Shown piece by piece: positions 35,574-46,775 of a DNA stretch of 64,000 bases. The notes beneath the pieces were generated by a model that saw only the letters and a list, made by a program, of their open reading frames with translations, had not been told where the DNA came from and made no database searches. Source of the DNA: Kingdonia uniflora. Taxonomy: Eukaryota; Streptophyta; Magnoliopsida; Ranunculales; Circaeasteraceae. The stretch spans positions 1 through 64,000 of the forward strand of contig JACGCM010001209.1 in the NCBI GenBank assembly GCA_014058105.1. Direction: 5' to 3'. A program made the position numbers and the translations under genes. Every line of letters begins with the position of its first letter. Position 1 is the stretch's first letter.

Positions 35574-35878
35574 CGTGGAGTCTTAATTTGTACATAAGCA
35601 TCAATTTATCACAGGAGTTTGCATCCTCCAAAGTTTTGAAATATATTCATATTCGTTCTCTAAGGTAATTGTTTTCCAGATCAACGGTATGTGGTTCTCT
35701 AATTGGGAGCCACTCTTTTAACTTGCAGAAAAACAAGAGGACTTAACATATTTGTATTGGGCACGACAATTAAACTAGTAGTTTTCATACCCAGTCTGCA
35801 TCCTTAAGTCGAGCATAAGCATCATAACCAGTACTCTTGTTAGTAAGTACTGGTTAACTTGCAAAAAAAGAGTACTTA
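35574..35878. repeat. Dispersed unit shared with 52318-52560
   Basis: TGGAGTCTTA(A/G)TTTGTACATA, CAAAGTTTTGAAATATATT, a GATCAAC block and GGGCACGACA..TTAA occur in the same order here and at 52318-52560, so these are two diverged copies of one non-coding unit. A further short element AACTTGCAGAAAAACAAGAG recurs at 35719, 35866 and 46241. Confidence 0.7.
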
Positions 35879-36452
35879 GGTGGTGTTTGTTTTTTCGACT
35901 GACTGTAGTCAGAGGTCTGAGTCTGACTCCAGTCAGTGATTTGGTCCGAGTGAAGTCACATAGTGTCGTTTATTTTTTGGACAGACTACACTCAGACTCA
36001 GATAAAACATCTGGCTGAGCCTCTCTCCACTCAGATCCAATAAGCCAGTTGAGTAGGAGGTCTGAGTCTGAGTGTAAAATTTGTCCCCAAATTGTCCTCA
36101 AAACAAATCAAAATTACAAAAACCAAAATCGTAACATTCTCATTTCTCCACAGCTCCTCCCAACGAAACCCGAATCATCTGTTGATAGCTCCTCGATCTC
36201 CTACTCCGCAGCCCCTCAAGCTTACTTCGCATTCACCTCTCTCTCTCTCGAAACAGTTGCAGAAGTTGAACTGTTATCTCTTTGTTTGATTCTTCTGAAA
36301 TTGGAAGCTTTGATTCCTTTAAATTTGGTATGTTTGATTCCTCTAAAATTGGTTCATCTCTGTTTAGTTTTACTGCGATTTTACTGCACATTGTTCTCGT
36401 CTCTGAAACTCTGATTAGTGTTCCATGAATACCCGCACATTTGTTTCTCCAA

Positions 36453-36907
36453 ATGGCAGAAACCCCATCATCCCAAACCCCTTATTTTGACTTAGTTTCA
36501 AAGAAACTCAAATGCTTGTTCAAACCCAATGAACCCTCTAATGGGATCATCGGTTTCTTATCAGTTGTAAGCTTGTTTGGGTTTTACTTCTTTTACTTGA
36601 ACTATAATAATGTTGTTGTTAACAAAGGGTTTATCAGTGATGGGGAATATGAGAGGTTTATGTGGTTTGGTGATGGGTTGGGTATGGGTATGGGTAAAGA
36701 AGAAAGGGTTTTAGTGGAGTACCTTGAAGATAGTTCTAGTGGGTGTGACTTGTTTGAGGGAGATTGGGTTTGGGATGAGAAGTATCCTTTGTATGAATCA
36801 AGGGTATGTGGGTTTTTGGATCAAGGGTTTAGGTGTTCTGAGAATGGTAGGCCTTATGATCAAGGGTTTAAGTGGAGGTGGCAACCCAAGCATTGCAACT
36901 TGCCCAG
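36453..36907 (+). pseudogene. TBL: TBL gene, exon 1 only
   Basis: ATG at 36453 (MAETPSSQTPYFDLVSKKL). A signal-anchor membrane segment (GFLSVVSLFGFYFFYLNY) covers about residues 35-52. A short stem follows, then the PMR5N/TBL domain: CDLFEGDWVWDEKYPLYESR, VCGFLDQGFRCSENGRP, KWRWQPKHCNLPR. It ends at a clean donor (AG|GTTCGT, 36907/36908). TBL proteins are Golgi polysaccharide O-acetyltransferases; the catalytic GDS and DxxH motifs lie in later exons. None of those exons was found before 46240, and a 7.3-kb LTR/hAT block follows within what would be intron 1. The coding part is undamaged. It is therefore either a captured or truncated fragment, or a gene with an enormous intron; the first is likelier. 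A CT-rich leader with ACCCGAATC lies at 36150-36250. Confidence 0.85.
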
Positions 36908-37562
36908 GTTCGTCGCTTATGTCTTTGTTTCGAGTTTCTAATTTATATCGTTTGATTGTGATTGTAACATTGTTAATGCTTACTATTTGTAAATTATAAT
37001 AATAACATTAACTATATATGGTTTTTTCACTCAATAATCCATACTATTAGTTATGATGAAGTGACTGTGATATTGTAGTTAAAACAGTGTGTGACTTGTC
37101 CTTAGAAAAAATTCAATGTGTCTGCTTACAGAATCTAGTACTTGGATGCTTAAGAAGAGGCATGTTATGCTATCTTTTGTGTCCATCTGTTTACTTTGAT
37201 GTTATGTCACAGTTAAGGATTCATATCACAGTTTGAGAAATGTATGTATGAGTTTTGAGGTTCTTAAGAAACTTTGGATTGCTTTTATAACATTCCAACC
37301 AATTATCTTCCAGCAAAACTTGTAGTAGGAGACATTAAATCCATTGTAATGAGGAGCTTTATCATCACTGTAGCGACCCGGATTCTATAGGTATTATTAG
37401 AGTAAATTTTGTGCATCAAAATAGTGGGGATTCTTTTTTTTTTGTTAAGTTGCACCCTCTTGTACAATATCCATATTTGTTATTTGAGAGAGTCCTAAGG
37501 ATAGTGAGGTTTTGGGGGCTGAAATCGTGGAGTTCTGTGGAGAGAAAGACCTCCTTTACCAT

Positions 37563-40500
37563 CTATGCTGTCAGGGGCGGGGCAGGGCGCAAGGCGGTGG
37601 GCATGGTCACTGGCATGGCGGGGCGGGGCGCTAGGCGGGAAAATGTGTGTAATATGTATAAATTTGTAAATTTGTATAATTATTTAATTTAAAGTATCAA
37701 ACATGACTCAATGTATTTTTTTTCCCATAATGTATATTATATATATATTGCAATGACTCAATGTATTATTATTATTTTTTGTTATATATTATTGTAATAT
37801 GTCAATAACATAAAAGATAAATCCCAAATTGCAAACAATGAAGCAAACATTAAAATAGATTAATAGAAGATCAATTCAACATAAAATAAAATTTTAGCAT
37901 ATCCAAAATAAAATTCAACCCCATCATCCAAAATGTGCAAAACCAAAAAACCAAAATAAAAACATCTAGCTAGAATAATGAAATCAAATGTCCTCATCGG
38001 ATCCCGAGTCAATGCCATCATCATCTCCATCACCCATACCGTAGTTCGTATCAACATCGTAATCATCATCATCGGAAGAGTCTTGAAGATGACGCGTTGT
38101 CGATCGTGAGCTTGATGCCACTTCTTGTGAATAATGTGAAGCGGTGTTCGTGCGAGAAGTACGAGTCAACGGGGGGTCATCAAATCCATCTTCGGCGTCC
38201 TCAAGCACACCATAAGTCATGTCCGTCCCTAACACAATGTCGTCTCTCGCATCGTCGGGAACTAACCACTCCGCACATTCATCGAAGGACTTCAACACAA
38301 TTGGGTCTATCTCTTTTCCAGAAATGCGTTCTTCATAACGCTTTTTAAGCCTCCTATTGTATTGAATATATGCAAGATCCCTCATCCGATCATGCTCCAA
38401 ACAATTCCTCTTTTTAGTATGGATCTACAATAGTAAAATAAATAAATAAAAACTTAGAGAAATAAACTTTAACCTATAAGATAAATTGATAATGTATTTT
38501 GTTACAAATACTAAAAGCAACTTACATTGTCAAAGGTACTTCAAATCCTTTCACAAGGAGAAGCCGCACTAGTAAGCCCAAGAACTCTTTTGGCAAATCT
38601 TTGCAAGGCGGGAACTTCACTTCCAAAAGTGATCCACCACTCCACTATATTAAAAATCATAAAATTTAGAAATCAAAAGAATAAAAACATAAAAACCTTA
38701 AAATTACTAAACACTAAAAAGAAGTAACTTAAAAGCAATACTAAGTTACTAACCCGGAGCAATTGTTTTTACACAAGCTTGAGCACCCCTCTTTCCCAAC
38801 CTCCCAGCCTTGGTACGATATGCAATCAGATCTCGCAAGATTTGGCTTTCATCTTCCTCATCCAAAGCAAGTTTTGCTATGCAATCTAACAAACCCTCTT
38901 TAAGTTTAGTATTTGATTTCATCTCATCTGAGCTTGTAAGAGTTGCATAATAATACTGAGGGTTAAGATAATGAACCGCCGCGTGCAAAGGCTTTTGAAG
39001 CATACCAGACCACCTACGATCAAGAATTTTTTCCATCTTTTTCCATAACTCGCGGTCATCATCGTTTTGGTCTCCCAAATTAGTTTTTACCTTAAGCTTG
39101 CAATCCTCAATCGCCGAATAAATATAAGTCATAGAAGGTTTCTCCTCGGTATCCACCATTCGAATCACATCTACCAAAGGAGCCATAATTTTTAGGCAAG
39201 TATGCATATTGTTCCAAAATGTATTACTCTTAACTTTTTTTACAATTTCTTTTCCAATAGGGTGCTTTGGCCACTTGCTATTTCTCCACTCAACAGTATG
39301 AAACATGTCTCTTAGTTCTTGTCTCTTTTCATACATACTATGCAAACATAGAAAAGTGGTAGCAAATCGAGTCACCGCCGGCCTTACAATTTCTCTACCC
39401 TTTGTTTGCTTCCTCATCAAATGGAGCACATGTTTGTGATTGTAGATGAAAAGGGAAATCTTTTTCGCATCTTTAACCGTTTCATCCACCAAATGCATCT
39501 TGCTCACATCTCCAAGCATTAAATTTATACAATGTGCCGCACATGGCATCCAATAAATCTTTGATTCCGCCATAATCCATTCACCCGCTAGTACATAATT
39601 ACTTGCATTATCCGTGCATATCTAGTGAAAAAGTATACAAAAATTCAAATATGTATAAAGTCTAAGCAAAACAACAAAGATAGGAAAAAACATAAATACT
39701 CAAGACTTACTTGAATAACATTCTTCTCTCCAACCTCTTCAATCACATCTTTCAACATTTTATAAATGAGTTCCGCATCATGATTATGTGTGGATCCATC
39801 AATAGACTTTTGGAAGACCGTTCCTTTCGGACAATTCACAAGAAAGTTAATAAGTGTCCTACCCTTGCCATCGGTCCACCAATCGGTCATGATGGTTACT
39901 CCATAAGTTTCCCAATGAACTTTAAAATTATCTACCCAATTTGAGGTCTCTTCCTTCTTCTTCTTCAAGATCTTGACTCTCAAGTCATTGTATGAGGGTG
40001 GCTTGAAAGCTACAAATTAAATTTAAAACTAAAAAGATTAAGAGTGTATTTGACAATTTTATTTTAACTTGTATTGCAAAAAATAATTTGTAAGATAAAA
40101 GACTTACTCGATGGATCATTGTATTGGACAATTGTTTGCATCATCTTGGAATAACTATCTGATCTTGCACAATTAAATGATATGTTATTTTCATAAAAGA
40201 AGTCGGCAATGTAACCATGGATGTTCTCTAAAGCTTTTTTGTTTTCGTTTGAATTAGGAGCTCTAGGGCGGAAATCCACATCAATAGGGGCTACAAAAGC
40301 ATCCATAGGCCCTTTCCTCTTCTTAGGAATTTGAATCATAACTTCTTCAACCTCGTCATCATCATTTCCATACACATTGACGTTTCTAATCATCTCGTCT
40401 TTCTTACTTTGTTTCTCTTCGGTTATTTTTTGTTTTCCTTCCATAAAGCTTCTAAGTACATCAACAACATCTTGTGGAACTTTATCACATTTCCTAACGT

Positions 40501-41725
40501 CTTTGTACATAGTCCCTTTGTACGAAGCTTTCACAAGATGTTGTTTTAACCTCTTAATCCCCCCTTTCGACACATGACCACAAAAGTCGCACTTAACATG
40601 ATCTCTATTTCCATCTACCGGTTGACCATAGTCCCAACCCGGATCATTCGAATTAGTCGGTCTATACCGACCAGTACTTCCCTGGGAACCTTCCACCGAC
40701 ATTACAAACCCCAAGAGATCGCAGTATCGCAAGAGAGAGAGACGCAGCAACCAGCAAGAACGCCGAGAGAGAGAGACGCAGCAACCAGTATAGGGTACTC
40801 TGAAGTCTTAACAATATAGGGTACTCTTAATAACATATATCATCCAAATTATATCATCCAAAATCCAAATTATACGCATCCAAATTATATCATCCAAATT
40901 ATATCATCAAAAGCATATAAGTCTGAGGTATAAATGAAAAGAAGAAAAACTGATGTCAAGAAGTAAGAAATTATTTTCAGAAATCACAGTATTAAACAAA
41001 GGAAGAAACAGAGTATTAAACATATATGTATCTTCTTCAAATTTATTTTGAGACTAACAATGTCCTCCTAGCATTTGTAGTTTTACTGACGCAAAGGAAG
41101 AACAAGTGTTGAGGCTAACAAAAGTGTGAATTAAAGGTCACTAGAAGTAGAACAGACCTTGATTGACTAGAAGTAGAAGTAAAACAGACCTTGATTGACT
41201 CTGTTCACGAGAAGCAGTTCCCGTCGGCCGTCGTTAGCTTGAAGAACGCCGAGGCCCGAGAGAGAGAGTGAGAGAGTAATTCCAAATCGGCAGAGTTCCC
41301 GTCGTCCGTCGGCAGTGAATGTAAATGATTTGGAGAGAGCAGGTGGAGAGTGAGAGAGGAGAAACGCAGGAGAGAAGAAAGGTAAATGATTTGGGTTTTT
41401 TTTGTTTTAAACAAACTTAAATGAGCCAAATCATTTGGCAGTTTGAGTTTTTTTTTTTTTTTTTTTTTTAACAAAATAAGCCATATCATTTGGCAGTTTT
41501 CAAAAAAACAAAAAACAAAAAAAAAAACGCCATATCATAAGGCGCCCCGCCTAGCGCCTTGAAATGGGCGCCCCGCCTAGCGCCTTGAAATGGGCGCCCC
41601 GCCTCAGCGCCGCCTTGTTCTCTGAAGCGCCTAGAGCGCTAAAATGTTACGGCGAAGCAGTTGGTTCAAATTTGGGCGCCTCGGCGCCGCCCCGTAGCGC
41701 CCTGGCGGCGCCCCTGACAGCATAG
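37563..41725 (-). mobile_element. hAT transposon, nearly intact
   Basis: Perfect 8-bp target duplications TTTACCAT (37555-37562 and 41726-41733) flank a 4,163-bp element. Ends are identical over CTATGCTGTCAGGGGC (16 bp), then GC-rich imperfect inverted repeats. The right subterminal region holds three copies of GGGCGCCCCGCCT..AGCGCC, with similar GGGGCGGGGCGCTAGGCGG on the left. These are probable transposase-binding sites in an otherwise AT-rich setting. It encodes one transposase (37984-40702) and sits inside the solo LTR. Confidence 0.96.
37984..40702 (-). pseudogene. hAT transposase (BED / DUF659 / dimerisation), one nonsense codon
   Basis: Five exons with GT..AG introns: 40702-40108, 40009-39711, 39621-38754, 38644-38526, 38424-37984. 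They total 2,322 nt (774 codons) and all phases join. Exon 1 has a BED zinc finger (VKCDFCGHVSKGGIKRLKQH) and a basic region PKKRKG that may be a nuclear signal. Exon 2 is the DUF659 core with ..IMTDWWTDGKGRTLINF (first catalytic Asp). Exon 3 has CTDNASNYV and MPCAAHCINLML. Exons 4-5 hold the hAT dimerisation domain (EWWITFGSEVPALQRFAKRV, SPCERI-stop-STFDN, HTKKRN) and an acidic C-terminus (SSDDDDYDVD, GSDEDI). The only lesion is TGA at 38541-38543, where the family has Trp (CER.W). It removes the dimerisation C-terminal part, so activity is doubtful. It is very well preserved compared with its neighbours. Confidence 0.95.
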
Positions 41726-44203
41726 TTTACCATTAAACCTCCCTCCATCTACAACACCAGCTACCTTCATCTCTCACCAATCACCGACCTGCTTGCTCAG
41801 AAATTTAGTAAACATCAAATGCTTGTGATTTAGTTCCCCATTAAAGCTTACCTCGGTGCTCGTCCTTGTTGCTGTTACATCCTGATTATATTATGGAGTT
41901 GAACATTACCATGGGGAAAAGCTTCATTAGATGGAACTGGGTGTAAATTGCTTCTCAGTAGCTAGTTGCAGTACTAATACGGAGATGGATTAATTGTGTG
42001 TAGCCTTGGGCTTTTGGTGTAGTACCTGAAATTTTAGTTAGTCTAGGTGTGCATCTAAGAGAATATTTGGGAAGGGTTTTTAGTTGGAATCACTTCATTT
42101 ACGAGAAGCGTTAGCTTAACCGGTAAAAGGAAGTCGGGTCTCATATATCAGAGGACGGAAGTTGATTTGGTTGGTTATCTCGTGTAGATTTTTATACCTC
42201 AGGACTCGGGAGATGCTTATTAGAACCTGTGTGTATTCGGGTACATTTTGTGTAGCGAGTGGTGGTGATATTGGAGATCAGATGTGTGAGTTCATTGGGT
42301 TGTTTATCCTTCATCTTCCTTCTCCCGATCGATATCAGGCAAGTGCATTTATCTGAGATCATTTGCATGGACATGATACGAGTAAATCATAGTATTCTTG
42401 TATGTTCTAATCTTCACTATACAAAGCATGTTCTAGATATTAATTTGTCATTGGTTTATTACCCTCTTAGTTGTCGTTTTTATCGTCGCATCAATTTACA
42501 TTAGACATCTCAGTATTGTGTATGCAGTCATGTATCCCCTAGTGGTTTATTTCATCATGTTTATTTAGGTATACAACTATTGATCTTTATGAGTTAGGCT
42601 TTGGTTCTTAATAGGTTAATATCCTAATATTCTTATAGTCTTATGGTAATTTTGGTTAGAGAATCACTTGGGCATTGAAAGTATAAAGAAACTACTTCAG
42701 ATTGTATTCTAGGTAGACAAACTAGATATTATGGGAAGTTGGTATTTGTGATAATCTTGATTTGTTCTGTTTTAGGTCATTCTTTGGACATCGCATATTC
42801 TTGATTCATTTGTATTCAACCTGATTAGGCTTACCCTTAGGTTAACTCATGAAGGCGTAATTGCTTAGAAAGATGTATGTATATGGTCTTCTTGTCACGT
42901 GTTTATATCGAGGGTTGGTTATCTTATAGAAATTCATAAAGTAATCTACTCTTAGAGTGATCTGGACACATTTTGGTATAGTTGATATTATTCTTAAATT
43001 ATATGGGATGGAGTGTTTGGACTAAACTTTACCTTAAGATGGTATAGTTCATTAAGTAGCTTATCGATACTTATTTGGTTTGAGGCAATTTTCTATATAT
43101 ATATTGATTGCATGTTATGGCGAATGACATGGGTTGTGAAGCATACAAGTACCTTATATGGTCTACGGGAGTAGTTCTCTAGGTGTTTTCTTGCTAGATA
43201 TTACATTAGTAATAATGAGAATTCTCGAGACACCGATTATGTCTATTATGGACAAGGCGGCCTAGTGTTGTACATAGTACTCATTGTAAGATTGGTATTC
43301 TAAGGCGTGAGTTGAGTAAGAGAGTTCTTTATCTCAAATGGACATTTGGACGAGTCTGTGATTCTAGAACAACTTAGATGATCTTCGGTATGTCTTTTGT
43401 GACAGTTGATCCTAACATGGATTTTCCATGATTTAGTAGTACGCGACTTAGATTCGCTTTGATGCTCAGAGTTTCTTTTTGATATAGTCACACTTATTGG
43501 GCATGTTACGACAAATAGTATTGGATGTTGGAGCTTTACATCATTTGATAGAGTCCCCACTTGTTATTAAAGTGAGGGTAGATAGATCATCTGGTCGTAA
43601 GAGCGGTAGGTCTTTGGATATAGTCTCAGATGCTGATTAGGCAGAGGCAGACAGATCATTTGATTCTTATAGGATTCAAACTTCTTCCTTTCATTCATGC
43701 ATAGGATAACTTAGAGTCATGTACACAGTAGGGCTATGTTGTCAGGGTCCTTGGGTTCGAGTCCCTAAACCAAATATGAGGTAACTGTTTATCAGTTTTC
43801 CCGGGTTGCAAGTCCCTAAATTACTTCCCCAGTTACATATCGGCTTTGTTATTCTTTGTGAATACTCCCCGTGGGCATAGATCCCTAAAAGTGAAAATAA
43901 AACAGGCTTTAGACCTGTAGGTTGAAATTCCTTGAACACCCTGATCAGGTGCATTACCCGCTAATTCCTGGCTCACTAAAAAGGAATCCGCCAATCCCTG
44001 GCTCGCCAATAAGGGATACGCTTCTGTTGAGGACAGAAGGGTGCGAGAGTGTGGTCCCATTGAATTAAAAGTGACCCTGTGTACATCGTCTGTTAGTTAT
44101 CCCCCACACTTAATAATACTCTAGAATTATTTATAATACCGGTTGGCGCCGACGCTTAAAAATAACATTAATAATTGAACCTTATTTCCTCAAAGCATTG
44201 CAT

Positions 44204-44204
44204 C

Positions 44205-44237
<33 letters not shown>
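44204..44237 (+). repeat. AT dinucleotide microsatellite
   Basis: About 15 AT units near the 3' end of the giant LTR. Confidence 0.9.
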
Positions 44238-44239
<2 letters not shown>

Positions 44240-45080
44240 ATATTAGTTTTACTCAGACCGTCTTCTTTAGGACTCGTAGCTTGGTTGATCTTCTCCTATA
44301 ATTTTGTTGGATTCTTCATGTCTCTTTTTTGTGTTTATCTTGGTCTATCATGTCTTATGACCTTGGATATTTGTACTTGCTGGGCGTTGCTTGTTGACGC
44401 CTTACGCATATATACTTTTTCAGGTGAATTGTTGCAGTAGCGATACTAGTAGTAGGAGCAAGCTAGACTTGCATCTTTTGGAGTTCTTGCTATCCTTGTA
44501 GTAATATTTATCATTTTTATCTCTTTTAGATTTTCTTTCGCTGCGTAGTTTCTTAGTGTTGTAGATGTATTTACGATTTGTTTTAAATTGTAGTACGTCT
44601 TTCGGGCATCTTTCGCGTTCTTAATAGTTTATTAAGAAGCCAATTTTGGGGGCGTGACAATCACTTTCAGAGAAAAGGTTCCTCTGATCTCTTGTTTTGA
44701 GACATCAGCTATTAAATCTTGTGCCTTAGCAAGTATGATTACATAATCACATGGAAGGTAGATCACTTGAAATTGGAAAACAAGGAGAGTTCTCCCAGAG
44801 CTGATTTGTAAAATGTTCAATACCTTCAGATTTGACGAGTTTAGGGACATCAATCAGGTTAGCATTTGCAGAATTGATTTGGTGGATATTGTTGAGGGCT
44901 CTTTTGTTTTTCAGCAAAACTAATTTTGACTTGGTATTTGGTCACCCAGTGTTAGCCGGTTCCATCTAGCTTTTTTGCTTCATCATAATTTCTTCTTGGA
45001 GTGGGAGAGAGCTGAGATCTTTTTGAAGGCTAGCTTCCTCTCTAAGATCTTTGAAGGGATTAGTCGCTCTCTCCCACTCC

Positions 45081-45420
45081 AAGATCATTGAAGGGATTAG
45101 TCCAATGTTATTTGACATACTTCCAAAGTATATGTGAGAACGTGCAGCCACTGGAGGATCTACCTAAAGCTGAGTTGCCCACCCTGAGATTTAGGACTCT
45201 TTATTTTTACAAGTAAATTTAATATTTTCCCAATCAAGCTTCTTCTTTAATAAGATCATTGGAGGTATTAGTCTAATGTTATTTGACATACTTCCAAAGT
45301 ATATGTGACATTGTGCAGCCACTGAAGGATCTTCATATGGCTGAGTTGCCCACCTTGAGATTTAGGGCTCTTTATTTCTACAGGTAATTTAATATTTTCT
45401 CAATCAAGCTTCATAATAAT
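45081..45420 (+). repeat. 171-bp tandem duplication
   Basis: Copies start at 45081 and 45252, each with AAGATCATT. Shared blocks: GTTATTTGACATACTTCCAA, GTGCAGCCACTG, GCTGAGTTGCCCACC and AATCAAGCTTC. Non-coding, a few per cent diverged. It lies right of the giant LTR, inside the Harbinger-like TIRs. Confidence 0.9.
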
Positions 45421-46364
45421 TGGCTTTGCCCATCCTGAATTTGAATCGTGCGTTCTTCTCTCACCATTTTGAGCTAAAACTGAAGCTTGCCACCAACGTA
45501 TATACCCTAGTTGTAAAATCTATGGGTATACTTGTAATTAACTAATTATATCTCCCACCTAATTAAACCATAATGCTTCTGATCCTAATTGTTTTTTAAG
45601 TTTATAATTTATTAGATTCCTACTGTTGTACTTTATAGGGGCTTGTATTTGTTTAACTGATTTGTCTATTTGTTCTCAAGGCGTAGTTATGTCGATACCA
45701 TCAAAGAAAAAAGGCTTTTTCCAGCAACATCCAGAGTTCAGACTTCACTTTATCCTGAAATGACGATACACAAGTTCTCCAGGCTGGAGTTGATTATACT
45801 TGAGAGCATTCCTATTTGTGTCAATGTTAGGAACCAATGTTATATATACAAATTTGTTCATATGTATTTGTGTTTGTTATATATACGGGTTATTTTTCTA
45901 TGTATTGGTGTTTGCTATATATACGAATTCTTTTCTATGTATTTGTGTTTGCTATATATACAGGTTATTTCTTATGTATTTGTATTTGTATTTGATATGT
46001 ATATGTGGTGTTAGCGTTGGTGACAGAGGGGTGGTGGTTGTAGTATTGGTGATAAATAGGTAGGGTGTTTGCTTATAAACTAAGAGAGGTATTTTAGTAT
46101 TTGCCTATTTTAGCCCGATCTAACTAGCAAAAAAAACAAACACTTCAAGGCATTCACTTAGATAGTGAACACCTCTAAGTGGACTCAGACTCACTCAAAC
46201 TCAGATCCACTCAGACCCCAAAAAAACAAACGGCCCCTTAAACTTGCAGAAAAACAAGAGTACTTAGCATTAGTCATCCCTTAAACCACTAAGACCATAC
46301 CGCAAGCAACTCTATCTTCTCAAAGTCTGATTTTGGATTGAGACGTAAATCACTCTAACAAGTT

Positions 46365-46413
46365 TGGCAAATGGCAAATGGCAAATGGCAAATGGCAAAT
46401 GGCAAAGGCAAAT
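46365..46413 (+). repeat. TGGCAAA heptamer minisatellite
   Basis: Six near-perfect TGGCAAA units and a shortened GGCAAA unit, between the Harbinger-like right end and the monooxygenase 3' end. Confidence 0.9.
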
Positions 46414-46775
46414 GTGCCTAGCGGTTCCTTTTAGAAAAACTTAACTAGGCCTTCTAAACTGGTAACAGGTTACAGGGTTGCCTCTTTTACTTTCAAAACA
46501 TAAGAGAGATCTTTGAGAAACACATACTAATCATCCATCCATACTATATTTTATTGATAAACATATTAATTCAAACCCAAGAGAAAGACTATGACAACCA
46601 GCTGCACATGCCTTGCACGCGAGGGTGTGGACAGTTCACCAAAATCTGATCAGGCAACCGGTTGCCTTAGACGGTTGAATAACTACTAATGACGATAATA
46701 ACATTACACTATTTCTCTCATAAGAGGAGAAATAAAAACCAAAACAAACTGAAACTCATACCAACAAGTAAATCA

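Larger units (their letters stand above)
37369..44659 (+). mobile_element. Giant solo LTR (~3.1 kb) split by hAT
   Basis: Begins TGTAGCGACCCGG and ends GGGGGCGTGACA, typical TG..CA gypsy LTR ends. Flanked by perfect 5-bp duplications ATCAC (37364-37368 and 44660-44664). After removing the hAT and one 8-bp TSD, the LTR is about 3,120 bp, with no gag or pol. Such long LTRs are seen in the Tat/Ogre/Retand group, but lineage is inferred from length only. Orientation cannot be fixed without a PBS. Confidence 0.85.
35879..46237. mobile_element. Region bounded by Harbinger-like TIRs (candidate)
   Basis: The left end is GGTGGTGTTTGTTTTTTC. The right end, reverse-complemented, is GGGGCCGTTTGTTTTTTT. 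Both are followed within ~60 bp by repeated GTCTGAGT and, at about +85 to +100, by a second GT(C/G)GTTTATTTTTT/GTGTTTGTTTTTT motif. TTA flanks both ends (35876-35878 and 46238-46240), as expected for PIF/Harbinger. Inside are a TBL exon, a solo LTR with nested hAT, and unassigned sequence. No Harbinger transposase was seen, so it would be non-autonomous and gene-carrying. Two independent MITE fragments are the main alternative. Confidence 0.5.

Noticed and set aside
45670..46063. 114-codon plus-strand frame
   Set aside because: Second half is a repeated TATATAC/TGTATTTGTGTTTGC tract giving Cys/Tyr-rich low complexity; no known domain.
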